A program made the position numbers and the translations under genes. Of a stretch of 64,000 nucleotides of DNA, positions 17,381-26,074 are shown in pieces. Positions within the stretch are counted from its first letter, which is position 1. Each line of letters starts with the position of its first letter. The DNA comes from Methylocella silvestris BL2 (GTDB lineage Bacteria; Pseudomonadota; Alphaproteobacteria; Rhizobiales; Beijerinckiaceae). The notes beneath the pieces were generated by a model that made no database searches, was not told the DNA's origin, and saw only the letters and a list, made by a program, of their open reading frames with translations. The DNA lies in NCBI RefSeq assembly GCF_000021745.1, contig NC_011666.1:4241431-4305430 (forward strand), written 5' to 3'.

Positions 17381-18904
17381 ATGAATGTACGAGCCAATGT
17401 TTCCGCCGCAGCGGCGGTCATTCCGGATGAGATCCGCAATTGGCTATCCGGTCCGCGGCCAATGTTGATCGACGGCAAATGGGTCAAATCGGTCTCTGGC
17501 AAGACGTTCGACGTATTCGATCCGGCGACGGGGGAAAAGATCGCTTCGGTCGCGGAGGGCGACGCCGCTGACGTCGACCTCGCGGTGGCGGCTGCGCGCC
17601 GCGCGTTTGAAAGCGGCCCCTGGTCGCGCATGACGCCCTCCGAACGCGGCCGCATTATCCATCGCATCGGCGATCTCATCCTCGACCATGCCGATGAACT
17701 GGCCGCGATCGAATCGCTCGACAATGGCAAGCCCAAAGCTGTCGCGAAGGCCGCAGACGTTACTTTGTCAGCCGACATGTTCCACTATATGTCTGGCTGG
17801 GCGACCAAGCTTGAGGGCAAGCATATCCCGATTTCGGCGCTGACCGCCCCGGGCATGGAATTCGTATCGATGACGCGGCTCGAGCCGATCGGCGTCGTGG
17901 GCCAGATCATTCCATGGAACTTCCCGCTTCTGATGGCGGCGTGGAAGCTGGCCCCGGCCCTGACCACCGGCTGCGCGGTCGTGCTCAAGATCGCCGAGGA
18001 GACGCCGCTTTCGGCGCTGCGACTTGGCGAGCTTCTGATCGAGGCTGGCGTTCCGGACGGCGTCGTCAATATTGTCCCGGGCTTTGGCGAAACGGCGGGG
18101 GCGGCGCTGGCCGGCCATCCGGGAGTCGACAAGGTCGCCTTCACCGGCTCAACGGAAGTGGGCCGCCTGATCGTTCAGGCCGCCTCGCGCGATCTCAAGA
18201 AAGTCTCGCTGGAGCTTGGCGGTAAATCGCCGAACATCGTCCTTGGCGACGCCGATCCGGAGATGGCGATCGCCGGCGCGACCGCCGCGATCTTCTTCAA
18301 TCATGGTCAGTGCTGCAACGCCGGTTCGCGGCTGTTCGTGCAGCGCAATCTGTTCGACAAGGTCGTCGAGGGCATCGCGGCGCAGGCGGAAAAGATCAAA
18401 TTGGGCCACGGCCTCAACGCGGAAACGGAGATGGGCCCGCTGGTGTCGCGCGTCCAATATGACCGCGTCACGGGCTTGCTCGCCTCGGGCCGTCAGGAAG
18501 GCGCCCGCGCCGTCTGCGGCGGGGAAGGGCTTGGCGGCGCCGGTTATTTCGTGCCCCCGACGGTCCTCGTCGACACAAACCCGGGCATGCGGGTGGTGCG
18601 CGAGGAGATCTTCGGGCCTGTGCTCGTCGCCACCCCGTTCGATGAGCCCGACGACGCGCTGATCGCCGAAGCGAACAACACGATCTACGGCCTCGCCGCG
18701 GGCGTCTGGTCGGGCAATACCGGGCGGGCGCATCAGATCGCCAACCGGCTGCGCGCCGGCACGGTGTGGATCAACTGCTACCATGTCTTCGACGCGGCGC
18801 TGCCCTTCGGCGGCTACAAGCAGTCGGGATGGGGCCGCGAGATGGGACAGGCGGTTCTGTCGAACTACCTCGAGGCGAAGGCGATCACGACGCGGATCGG
18901 CTGA
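17381..18904 (+). CDS. NAD(P)+-dependent aldehyde dehydrogenase
   Basis: A 507-residue class-1/2-like aldehyde dehydrogenase oxidising an aldehyde to its acid. The ATG at 17381 follows a good GGGAGAAG ribosome site. Features in order: DPATGEKIASVAEGDAADVD, cofactor motif IIPWNFPLLMAAWKLAPAL, FTGSTEVGRLI, catalytic Glu in LELGGKSPN, catalytic Cys in FFNHGQCCNAGS, and EEIFGPVL. The C-terminal PFGGYKQSGWGREMG is typical of the betaine/phenylacetaldehyde/acetaldehyde dehydrogenase group. Family members are broad in substrate; a role in acetaldehyde, betaine aldehyde or other short-chain aldehyde oxidation is possible, and the neighbours do not decide between them. Confidence 0.93.
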   Translation: MNVRANVSAAAAVIPDEIRNWLSGPRPMLIDGKWVKSVSGKTFDVFDPATGEKIASVAEGDAADVDLAVAAARRAFESGPWSRMTPSERGRIIHRIGDLILDHADELAAIESLDNGKPKAVAKAADVTLSADMFHYMSGWATKLEGKHIPISALTAPGMEFVSMTRLEPIGVVGQIIPWNFPLLMAAWKLAPALTTGCAVVLKIAEETPLSALRLGELLIEAGVPDGVVNIVPGFGETAGAALAGHPGVDKVAFTGSTEVGRLIVQAASRDLKKVSLELGGKSPNIVLGDADPEMAIAGATAAIFFNHGQCCNAGSRLFVQRNLFDKVVEGIAAQAEKIKLGHGLNAETEMGPLVSRVQYDRVTGLLASGRQEGARAVCGGEGLGGAGYFVPPTVLVDTNPGMRVVREEIFGPVLVATPFDEPDDALIAEANNTIYGLAAGVWSGNTGRAHQIANRLRAGTVWINCYHVFDAALPFGGYKQSGWGREMGQAVLSNYLEAKAITTRIG

Positions 18905-18931
18905 TCACGATGGAGAAGCGTCCCGCTGCCG

Positions 18932-20653
18932 TCAGACGGGGGCGGGCGGGGCGCCGATCGCCGCGCGCGCGGCGGCTGCGGCGGTGCGGATGTCATCCTT
19001 GAACCGCACCCGCCGGACGCCGTCGGTCGACATCAGCAAGGCCCGCCGAACCACCTTGGAAGCGCCCGAAATATAGACAAAAGCGCCGCGGCGATGCGCT
19101 TTGGCGGCGAAATCGCCGATCGCCGCCGCCGCCGTCGAATCGAGCGCCGAGACGGCCGAAAGATCGATGATGAAGGCTTTCGGCTGCTCGGCGATTTCGT
19201 CGAGCACGGCGCTGACGCCAGCCGCCGCGCCGAAGAAAAACGCCCCGGAAATTTTGAAGGCGACAATGTCGCGGTCGCTCGTCAGCGCGCCGTAGCCCGC
19301 CCCGTTTTCGCCGGCGTCGCCCTCGTCGTCGGGGCCGAAGGTTCCCACCGCCTCGACCTGAAGCGATTGCGACATGCGGCGCATGAACACCAGCGAGGCC
19401 AGGCTGAAGCCGGCGAGAATGCCGGTCGTCAGATCGCGGAAGATCGTCAACAGAAAGGTGGCGAGCAGCACCACCGCGTCGCCGCGCGAGGCGCGGATCA
19501 GGGTGGTGAAGGCGTGTTGTTCCGCCATATTCCAGGCGACGATCGCCAATACGCCGGCCAGCGCCGCGAGCGGGATATAGGAGGCCAGGGGGGCCGCGAC
19601 CAGCATGAACAGCAGCAGGAACGCCGCATGCAGCATTCCGGCGATCGGGCTGCGCGCGCCGGAGCGCACATTTGTCGCCGTGCGCGCGATCGTTCCGGTG
19701 ACGCAAATGCCGCCGAACAGCGCCGAGGCCATATTGGCGACGCCCTGCGCGACAAGTTCACAGTTCGAACGGTGGCGGCGCCCGGACATGCTGTCGGCGA
19801 CGACGGCGGAAAGCAGGCTCTCGATGCTGCCGAGCAGCGCGAAGGAAAAGGCGACGGGCAGCAGTGTGACGATCCTGTCGAGCGACAGAGCCGGCAGGCT
19901 CGGCGCGGGGAGGCCGCGCGGAATGCCGCCGAAATGCGAGCCGATGGTGTCGATCGGCAAGGCCAGCGCAAAGCCCGCGAGCGAAGCGACGGCGACGGCG
20001 ATGAGCATGCCGGGCCAGTGCGGCCGATAGCGGCGGACGAGGAGGATGATGGCGATGGTCGCGCCCGAGACGCAAAAGGCGGGCAAACTCAAACTCGGCA
20101 AAGCCGCGCCAAGGGCGCCGAGTTTTTCGAACAAGGGGCCGGGCTCGGGACCGCTGAGGGTCAGACCAAGCAAATCCTTGATCTGGCTCGCGAAGATGAT
20201 CGTCGCAATGCCGGCGCTAAAGCCGACCGTGACGGGATAGGGAATGAATTTGATGAAGGCGCCGAGGCGCAGGAAACCGATCGAAAGAAGAATGATCCCA
20301 GAGAGGAAGGTTGCGATGATGAGGCCGTCGACGCCATGGATGGCGACGGTCGTCGCCACCAGCACGATGAAGGCGCCCGCGGGTCCTCCGATCTGAAACC
20401 GGCTGCCGCCCAGCAAGGACACGAAGAATCCGCCGACGATCGCCGTATAAAGCCCGCGGTCCGGCGTGACGCCCGAGGCGATCGCGATCGCCATCGACAG
20501 GGGCAGGGCGACGATCGCGACAGTGAGGCCGGCGATCACGTCGGCGCGAAAATCCGCGAGCCCGTAGCGCTCGCGCAGAACGGTCACGAGCTTTGGCGTG
20601 AAAAGGGCGGCGAAACTCGGGGCTATCGCGGCGGTCGTCATGCTACGGTCCAT
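18932..20653 (-). CDS. SulP-family anion transporter with STAS domain
   Basis: A 573-residue SLC26/SulP transporter, probably for sulfate or bicarbonate. The membrane part (~residues 25-430) starts with DFRADVIAGLTVAIVALPLSMAIAIASG, a SulP hallmark, and contains FIPYPVTVGFSAGIA. The C-terminal ~120 residues are a cytoplasmic STAS domain (FKISGAFFFGAAAG, then IIDLSAVSALDSTAAAAIGD). It lies 39 bp downstream of an XRE regulator on the same strand and is probably co-transcribed with it. The family is mixed in substrate, and no specificity residue can be read with confidence. Confidence 0.92.
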   Translation of the reverse strand: MDRSMTTAAIAPSFAALFTPKLVTVLRERYGLADFRADVIAGLTVAIVALPLSMAIAIASGVTPDRGLYTAIVGGFFVSLLGGSRFQIGGPAGAFIVLVATTVAIHGVDGLIIATFLSGIILLSIGFLRLGAFIKFIPYPVTVGFSAGIATIIFASQIKDLLGLTLSGPEPGPLFEKLGALGAALPSLSLPAFCVSGATIAIILLVRRYRPHWPGMLIAVAVASLAGFALALPIDTIGSHFGGIPRGLPAPSLPALSLDRIVTLLPVAFSFALLGSIESLLSAVVADSMSGRRHRSNCELVAQGVANMASALFGGICVTGTIARTATNVRSGARSPIAGMLHAAFLLLFMLVAAPLASYIPLAALAGVLAIVAWNMAEQHAFTTLIRASRGDAVVLLATFLLTIFRDLTTGILAGFSLASLVFMRRMSQSLQVEAVGTFGPDDEGDAGENGAGYGALTSDRDIVAFKISGAFFFGAAAGVSAVLDEIAEQPKAFIIDLSAVSALDSTAAAAIGDFAAKAHRRGAFVYISGASKVVRRALLMSTDGVRRVRFKDDIRTAAAAARAAIGAPPAPV

Positions 20654-20692
20654 TTCCGGTCCGCCGGCGGGCCGGCAAGGCCGATCAGAATT

Positions 20693-20980
20693 TTAGTCGC
20701 GCCGGGGGGCGCTTTCCCTGGCGCTCTCTTTTGCGGCCTCTTTGAAGCGCACGCCGCGGCCGCCCGCCGGACTCAAAGCCCCCTCGCCGATCAGCTCGAC
20801 GCCGGCGCGATCGAGCGCCTCGACGACCCGAGTCAGCGTGTCGACGACGCCGCGCACATTTCCCTCGCTCGCCTCCATCCGCTGGATCGTCGGCAAGGAC
20901 AGGCCGGACATCTCTGCAAGCTGCCTCTGGTCGAGGCCGAGCAAGGCGCGAGCGGCCCGCATTTGGGCGGCGGTCATCAC
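20693..20980 (-). CDS. XRE-family helix-turn-helix regulator
   Basis: A 95-residue DNA-binding protein. Residues 4-60 form a Cro/C1-type HTH: MRAARALLGLDQRQLAEMSG with recognition helix LPTIQRMEASEG. The segment TLTRVVEALDRAGVELI that follows is common in short XRE proteins next to SulP genes in alphaproteobacteria. The last ~30 residues are basic and disordered. Its start lies 44 bp from a perfect 27-bp palindrome at 21024-21050, a likely operator for itself, the downstream SulP gene and possibly the divergent SDR gene. Confidence 0.88.
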   Translation of the reverse strand: MMTAAQMRAARALLGLDQRQLAEMSGLSLPTIQRMEASEGNVRGVVDTLTRVVEALDRAGVELIGEGALSPAGGRGVRFKEAAKESARESAPRRD

Positions 20981-21023
20981 GGTCGAACGCCTGTTCCGAT
21001 TTGAGCTTCATCTTTATAGCATA

Positions 21024-21050
21024 ACTTCTCATGTTTAAAACATGAGAAGT
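21024..21050. promoter_or_regulatory. 27-bp perfect palindrome, likely XRE operator
   Basis: ACTTCTCATGTTT and AAACATGAGAAGT are exact inverted copies separated by a single A. The site lies between the XRE regulator (leftward, start 20980) and the SDR gene (rightward, start 21181), in an AT-rich patch fit for promoters. There is no T-run on either strand that would make it a standard terminator. Confidence 0.8.
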
Positions 21051-21180
21051 CAGGATTTCGATCTCATTTCCCGCTTTGCGGGGGAAGATTGCTTCGCGCT
21101 CGGCGCGGCCAGACAACCGAGGCAAAACATGCTTCATCTGACGAGCCAACCTTCGCCGGACGAATTTGCGGAGTTTTCAA

Positions 21181-21930
21181 ATGAGCGGAAAGATCGTGAT
21201 CGTCACCGGCGCTGGCTCAGGGATCGGCCGTGCGGCCTCGCTCGAATTCACCCGCCGCGGCGACATCGTCATTCTCGCTGGCCGGCGCGAGGAAGCGCTG
21301 ACGGCGACCCGGGATCTTTGCCTGGATCCGCAATCGGTCGTCGTCGCCCCAACCGATGTGACGGATGAGGCTGCGGTGAGCCGCTTGTTCGACGCAGCGG
21401 TCGGCCGGTTTTCCCGCGTCGACGTTTTATTCAACAACGCTGGCTCCTTCGCCGGCTCCGGCCGCGTCGATGAACTGACGCTGGAGCAATGGCGTGTGAT
21501 GATCGACGTCAATCTGACGGGCTCGTTTCTATGCGCGCAGGCGGCGTTCCGCGCGATGAAGACGCAAAATCCCTGCGGCGGCCGCATCATCAACAATGGC
21601 TCGATCTCGGCCCATACGCCACGACCGCGCTCGATCGCCTATACGGCGTCGAAACACGCGATCACTGGGCTGACGAAATCGATCTCGCTCGACGGAAGGC
21701 CCTGGAATATCGCCTGCGGCCAGATCGGCATTGGCAACGCCGCAACGGATATGACCAGCGTCATATCCTCGGGCGTCCTGCAGGCCAATGGCGACGTCGC
21801 AGCCGAGCCGACGATGGACGTCAGGCGCGCGGCCGAGGCGGTCGCGTTCATGGCGGATTTGCCGCCCGGCGCCAACGTTCAGTTCATGACCGTCATGGCA
21901 ACGAACATGCCTTTCATAGGACGGGGATAG
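21181..21930 (+). CDS. Short-chain dehydrogenase/reductase (SDR)
   Basis: A 249-residue classical SDR oxidoreductase. The ATG at 21181 begins [18 protein letters not shown], with the cofactor motif TGxxxGIG at residues ~9-16. NNAG (~83) and the catalytic Ser-Tyr-Lys set ([14 protein letters not shown]) are all present. The Arg-Arg of AGRREEAL after strand 2 suggests NADP(H) preference. The C-terminus is complete. It is divergent from the XRE/SulP unit, with the palindrome between them. The substrate is unknown. Confidence 0.92.
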   Translation: MSGKIVIVTGAGSGIGRAASLEFTRRGDIVILAGRREEALTATRDLCLDPQSVVVAPTDVTDEAAVSRLFDAAVGRFSRVDVLFNNAGSFAGSGRVDELTLEQWRVMIDVNLTGSFLCAQAAFRAMKTQNPCGGRIINNGSISAHTPRPRSIAYTASKHAITGLTKSISLDGRPWNIACGQIGIGNAATDMTSVISSGVLQANGDVAAEPTMDVRRAAEAVAFMADLPPGANVQFMTVMATNMPFIGRG

Positions 21931-22511
21931 ATCATAGGGTTTAAGGCGGCCAGGATCGCCGGTTCATCTGGGTCAGCAGATGCGCGGGCGTCCACGGCCC
22001 AGCTTTGCAAAGCGCTGCGCGGCCTGGCCATTAGCCAGGAAGCTGAGCGTAAGCGGTTGCGCGTGAATCGCGGGGCAGGCTGGGATAATATCCGACCCTC
22101 ATAGCTCGATCTCGAGGGACTCAGATGCGATCCCAGCGCCTCGCCGGCCGCGGGAAGCCGCGCGCGTCGAGGATCTCAGGAATCCGACCGCGAAACTCGG
22201 CAAGCAAGCGCGTCTGCCGGGAATCCGCTGCTCAGCTTTAGACGATCTTTGCTGTCAGATGGTGATCCGGCAAAATTCCCCGAAGTATTGAGCCAGAAAT
22301 CGCGGGTGCAATTTGATTTCCATCGGCCTTGAGCGACCATCGGCTGCGCCGATTGTCGGGGCGACTGGTTCGTCATTGTGCTCAGGCCTCTCCCGACGTT
22401 GCCTGGCGCAAACGAGTCCGGTTTTTGCCGTCCCCGCGGGACTCGCAGCCAAACTGCTCGCTTGACACCTTCTCCCCATCTGCCTATCCAACCCGGCATC
22501 GCTTCAAGCGA
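21931..22511. other. Non-coding stretch upstream of tRNA-Met
   Basis: About 580 bp with no gene I can support. Open frames on the minus strand here lack a ribosome site and recognisable motifs. Its position beside a tRNA with a recombinase relic suggests decayed integrated DNA. Confidence 0.5.
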
Positions 22512-22588
22512 GGCGGAGTAGCTCAGCCGGCTAGAGCAGAGGAATCATAATCCTTGTGTCGGGGGTTCGAGTCCCTCCTCCGCTACCA
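22512..22588 (+). tRNA. tRNA-Met (anticodon CAT)
   Basis: A 77-nt cloverleaf with encoded CCA. The acceptor stem GGCGGAG pairs with CTCCGCT (one G-T). The D-arm is GCTC...GAGC, the anticodon loop AATCATAA has anticodon CAT, and the T-arm is GGGGGTTCGAGTCCCTC. It closely resembles elongator tRNA-Met of alphaproteobacteria. The gene doubles as an attachment site for a recombinase remnant (see 22545-22990). Confidence 0.96.
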
Positions 22589-22990
22589 GCGCAAACCCAA
22601 TATATCTGCCCGACGGGGCCAGGCGAGGCTCGTCCGTCAGCTTGGCGAGATAGCCGCAGAGTTCGATCTCCAGCGGCGCTCTTGGCGGGCTTGGGTGTAC
22701 GATGACGCTGTCGACCAGGTCGCGGAACGCGGCCGCGCAGCCGTCCCCGTGGATGCTCTTTCCTGCCGCCAGCTCCGTCGAGAGGCGCTCGATCAGATCG
22801 AGATAGCGCGCCAGCGCGGCGGGATGCAGGGCGACCAGATTTGGCGGCGTCTCGATCCCCGCCAGCGCGATCTTCAGCTTTCTCTTTTGCGCCACGAGGC
22901 CCAGCAGGCGATCCCTGATCGCCTCCACCGTCACGAAACCCTTGGCCAGCGAGTCGACCAGCCGGTCGATCTCTCGCGAAAATAATCCGC
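22545..22990 (-). pseudogene. C-terminal remnant of a serine recombinase, reading into tRNA-Met
   Basis: The minus-strand frame from ~22990 to 22545 reads EIDRLVDSLAKGFVTVEAI, DRLLGLVAQKRKLKIALAG, then a segment with LHPAALARYLDLIERLSTEL and LVDSVIVHP. This is the coiled-coil/C-terminal pattern of resolvase-type recombinases in Rhizobiales. The N-terminal resolvase domain and zinc ribbon are missing and no start fits, so the 5' part is lost. The last residues (LVAEEGLEPPTQGL) and the stop codon are encoded by the tRNA-Met gene itself. This is the usual sign of an integrase gene abutting its tRNA attachment site. Confidence 0.75.
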
Positions 22991-23009
22991 CTTGCCGACC
23001 AACCCAATC

Positions 23010-23336
23010 CTAGTCACTCGCTTTTGCTTCGAAGTCCTCCAGCGGAGCCTCGTATCCCGGCGGTTCGATCTTCTGGTTCACCCGCAGTATGGAACTGTCG
23101 GCAGGCTCGTTCGAACCCTCGACCTGTGTGCCTTTCAAGATCGCAACGCATTCGCCAGAAAGTTGCTTGTCCATCAGGGCGGCTTGAAGCGCTTTCTCGT
23201 CGGAGCGAACCTTTTGCAGCTCAGAGACGGCTTCAATCGAGGTGCAGCCAAAGGTGGTCACCTTGGCCTCGTAATAGGTCGTCTGCGACGCAACGAGGGC
23301 TATAGCAAGGATCGCTTTCACGATCTTCTCCATCAT
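23010..23336 (-). CDS. Small secreted hypothetical protein
   Basis: A 108-residue protein with a short signal peptide (MMEKIVKAILAIALVASQTT) and a hydrophilic, acidic mature part. Two cysteines (FGCTSIEAV and SGECVAIL) could form a disulfide bond in the periplasm. No family is recognised. Two adjacent ATGs (23336, 23333) could start it. It lies between the recombinase relic and a secreted hydrolase on the same strand and may be part of the integrated cargo. Confidence 0.6.
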   Translation of the reverse strand: MMEKIVKAILAIALVASQTTYYEAKVTTFGCTSIEAVSELQKVRSDEKALQAALMDKQLSGECVAILKGTQVEGSNEPADSSILRVNQKIEPPGYEAPLEDFEAKASD

Positions 23337-23449
23337 TGTTTTTCAAGATTAGGAACCGTCAGCTTGACCAACAGCCTCCCCGCCATCGTCGCGGGGAGGC
23401 TTTGGATCTCAATGCGCGCCACTTCATTGTCACGCGCCTGTTGATCCCC

Positions 23450-24748
23450 TTACAGGCCGCGTGAAGAGAGCCAATTGATGAAGATTTGAGCGATCTGCAG
23501 ATTGTTTGTATCCAGCATCACCATGTGATCATTGCCGTGAATGGCGCCGGGCGAACCTCTATAGAGGGAATTCGGCTTCAGGTCGGGTAAATGAGCGTAT
23601 TTAATGTCGCCGCCTGCCGCGGTGATTTGCTGAATCATCTGCGGGCACGGCGCGACCGGGCGAGCCGTCGGGTAGAAATCGCCTTCCTCGATAAGGATCG
23701 GGATATGCTTCAGGGTCTTGATTTCCTCTGCGGTAAGGTTTCCGAAGCAACCCGTCTCAAGCTGGATGATGGCCTTAACCTTGCAGGCGTCTTTCGTCGT
23801 CCAGGGGTAGCAACCCGCGGCCGGTTGAAGAGCGGCCCGGATCGGGAACGAAGACGATTCGGAGTGACCCATCAAGGTGGCGCCCCCTAATTGCCTGGCG
23901 AGCTCCGCCATTTGAGCGGGAGTATTGTAGAAGCCCGCAGGGTCCGTTGGACTCGGAGCGCCCGACAGCGTCGCATTCAAATCAGGGATGACCATATTGT
24001 AGAATTGCAGGTTCGAGCCTGGGCCAACCCCCACTGTTTGCATCGGGAACCGTATGCCAGCATTGGGCACGGTGTTGGAGGAGCATGGAGACGTCGTACA
24101 AGTCGTGGTGCCCCAACGGAAGACATTCCAGGCGAATTGATCGCTGGCGATCAGAATGCTCGGAATTGCCGGGCACTGCGCCGCAGGATTTGCGGATGGG
24201 ATACAGTTGGTAATACCATACCGCAAGGAATTGTAAGATATTGCGTCGAAGCCCGAACGCGCACGGCCAACCTGATCAACCATATAGGTGTCAAACTTTT
24301 GACGGACGAAATACTCGTCCCAGCCCATCCGTCCATCGGGCGTGGTTTGCCATGATTTTGTGCTCAAGCAGCAACCGTGCACGATGGCGATCGGCCAATG
24401 CGCTTTCTTGGCTTCTTTGATGGGCAGCATGAACTGCACGTACATCTGATTGATCATGCGTAGCCCAGGGTTGACGGTCCTGGAGCATATATCCGAATTG
24501 GCATATGGCGCCGGCGGCGCAGGGCAGGCGGCAAGATTTCCTGCAATAAAGAAATTGCCATATCCGCCCAACTTCAAAGTTCCATTCGCATTCACCGCAG
24601 AGTAATCTTGTGCTTGAGCGGCATTAGCCGTGAACCCTAGAGCGATTACGGCTACAGCCGCCAACACCGAATGTTTGATTGCTTTGAGCGTATTCGGCGC
24701 CTCACGTTCCGCAGGGTTGAGATTTAGTTTAAATAATGGAACTCTCAT
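23450..24748 (-). CDS. Secreted alpha/beta-fold hydrolase (esterase-like)
   Basis: A 432-residue exported hydrolase. A long N-terminal region ends in a hydrophobic stretch (SVLAAVAVIALGFTANAAQA, residues ~27-47), so either a long signal peptide is used or the start is the internal Met-poor upstream one. IVHGCCLSTKSW gives the oxyanion His-Gly strand, GHSESSSFPI the nucleophile Ser (~residue 295), and IHGNDHMVMLD near the C-terminus the catalytic His. Several cysteines suggest disulfides. It resembles uncharacterised bacterial alpha/beta hydrolases; no substrate can be named. The composition is less GC-rich than the flanks, in keeping with an accessory segment next to the tRNA. Confidence 0.8.
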   Translation of the reverse strand: MRVPLFKLNLNPAEREAPNTLKAIKHSVLAAVAVIALGFTANAAQAQDYSAVNANGTLKLGGYGNFFIAGNLAACPAPPAPYANSDICSRTVNPGLRMINQMYVQFMLPIKEAKKAHWPIAIVHGCCLSTKSWQTTPDGRMGWDEYFVRQKFDTYMVDQVGRARSGFDAISYNSLRYGITNCIPSANPAAQCPAIPSILIASDQFAWNVFRWGTTTCTTSPCSSNTVPNAGIRFPMQTVGVGPGSNLQFYNMVIPDLNATLSGAPSPTDPAGFYNTPAQMAELARQLGGATLMGHSESSSFPIRAALQPAAGCYPWTTKDACKVKAIIQLETGCFGNLTAEEIKTLKHIPILIEEGDFYPTARPVAPCPQMIQQITAAGGDIKYAHLPDLKPNSLYRGSPGAIHGNDHMVMLDTNNLQIAQIFINWLSSRGL

Positions 24749-25178
24749 TTTGTGTCCCCCCTTGCTGTGAAACCGCTCAGGTTTGGCTCAGGAAAACACG
24801 CGCGCCGAGTTAAGATCCATAACTCACTGAGTATAGGCGTGTTTTTCTATAGCTCCTAATTTTCCTCACGGTTTCGTGATAGCCCTCGAAACTTGTCGGG
24901 GCAACTAGGAAAAGTCTTCCACGAAATTCCGGCCGATATCATAAAATGGGTATTTTCTCTTATGTCGCCTGAAGCGTAGCCGATCGGTAAGGCTGGGCCG
25001 ACCCGTGGGTCCTGGAATAGAATGATGCAGTGCAGCTAACAAAAATGCTAGGCGCGCCGCTATATTCGATCTCCAGCATTGGCGGCGTGGAGGGACTTTG
25101 TGTTATGTTCGAACGCGCCCTAGGATCATCGCTCCCAGGATGTAAGTCGACGTGTCGGCTAATTGACAGGTTGGACAA
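24749..25178. other. AT-rich divergent intergenic region
   Basis: About 430 bp between the secreted hydrolase (leftward) and a GspN-like gene (rightward). It contains AT-rich stretches around 24810-24870 and 24950-24965 that could hold promoters, and I see no gene. Confidence 0.5.
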
Positions 25179-25784
25179 ATGAAACCGTGCGCATCTGCAT
25201 CTCTACTTTTGGCGCTGGAAGCGTATTGCGTAACAGGAATAGCCTTTGGGCAGCCGAGCCAGAGCGCACGCGCTGACGAATCTATTGGCCTGCAGGAGAG
25301 CACAACGGTCATTCCGGGCAGGGCGCAGGCTACAGGTGATGTATCAGGCCGAGGAAATCCACTTTCGGCGATATCATTGGAATCTTTGCGTGCGACGCGC
25401 GAGCGTCCGCTTTTCTCTGCGACTCGCCGCCCGCCGCCGCCCGCCGCGCCCCAAGTGGTCGTTGTAGAGAGAACGCCTGTAGCCGTCGCGCCGGCGTCGG
25501 AGCCCGAAAAGCCCAAACTCGATTTAATTGGCGTAGTGCATGGTCCTCTTGTAGGTATGGCGGTGTTTCTCGACCAAACCAACCATTCGCTTGTGCGGCT
25601 GCGTATCGGGCAGTCTTTCCGCGGATGGACCGTGCAGGGGCTCGACACAAGGGAAGCGACGCTTGAAAAGGCGCAGCAACAGGTAAAACTCGAATTGCCA
25701 GCCCGCAGCGCCACCGTGACCGCGACGGCGATGTCTCCGACGGCGAGGTCTCCGGATGATACAGCGGCGTGGCTGGACCAGTAG
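25179..25784 (+). CDS. GspN/GspC-like protein, orphan type II secretion component
   Basis: A 201-residue protein with an N-terminal hydrophobic signal/anchor. The segment ISLESLRATRERPLFSATRR followed by Pro-rich PPPPAAP is the signature of alphaproteobacterial general-secretion-pathway protein N-like genes. KPKLDLIGVVHGP, then LRIGQSFRGWTVQGLD, matches the periplasmic HR-like domain that binds the secretin. No other gsp gene (gspD/E/F) is visible in the window, so this is either an orphan or a fragment of a lost cluster. Its last 29 bp overlap a short ORF with one membrane helix. The ATG at 25179 is the only sensible start. Confidence 0.7.
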   Translation: MKPCASASLLLALEAYCVTGIAFGQPSQSARADESIGLQESTTVIPGRAQATGDVSGRGNPLSAISLESLRATRERPLFSATRRPPPPAAPQVVVVERTPVAVAPASEPEKPKLDLIGVVHGPLVGMAVFLDQTNHSLVRLRIGQSFRGWTVQGLDTREATLEKAQQQVKLELPARSATVTATAMSPTARSPDDTAAWLDQ

Positions 25785-25923
25785 AGGCTCTGCTCCGCGA
25801 TATGAATTTAGTTGGCGGCGAAGCCTGCTTGCGACATTGATCGGTTTGGCGCTGTTCACGCTTCTTAGAGTCGGAATCCAATTGCTGGCGATGGTCACGA
25901 TCATCAACGGCGCGAGCGGATGA
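25756..25923 (+). CDS. Short membrane ORF overlapping the gspN-like gene
   Basis: A 55-codon frame starting at ATG 25756 with GAGG six bases upstream, overlapping the previous gene by 29 bp. It encodes an Arg-rich N-terminus (RRGWTSRG, SWRRS) and a single hydrophobic helix, LLATLIGLALFTLLRVGIQL, with the charge pattern of a type II membrane anchor. It could be a tiny partner of the GspN-like protein or the stump of a truncated larger gene (for example a GspM/GspI-like anchor). No homology is claimed. Confidence 0.4.
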   Translation: MIQRRGWTSRGSAPRYEFSWRRSLLATLIGLALFTLLRVGIQLLAMVTIINGASG

Positions 25924-26074
25924 AGCGGCAGATCGACGAGCGCCTGCGCACGCTGAAAGCACGCGCTAATTGTGAATGTCCTTCCTTAGCCTCCCGCCCG
26001 CGCCGAAGCCATTCTCTGGAATAAATTCAACGTCCGCGGCCTCAAGCGTCTTCTGAAGCCTTTTCATCTCGCGC

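Noticed and set aside
19094..21004. Long plus-strand open frame antisense to the SulP and XRE genes
   Set aside because: Low-complexity Arg/Asp/Gly-rich product typical of antisense frames in GC-rich DNA; both opposite genes carry clear motifs.
22176..22499. Minus-strand open frames upstream of tRNA-Met
   Set aside because: No ribosome site, no motif, and codon use unlike neighbouring genes; at most degraded DNA.
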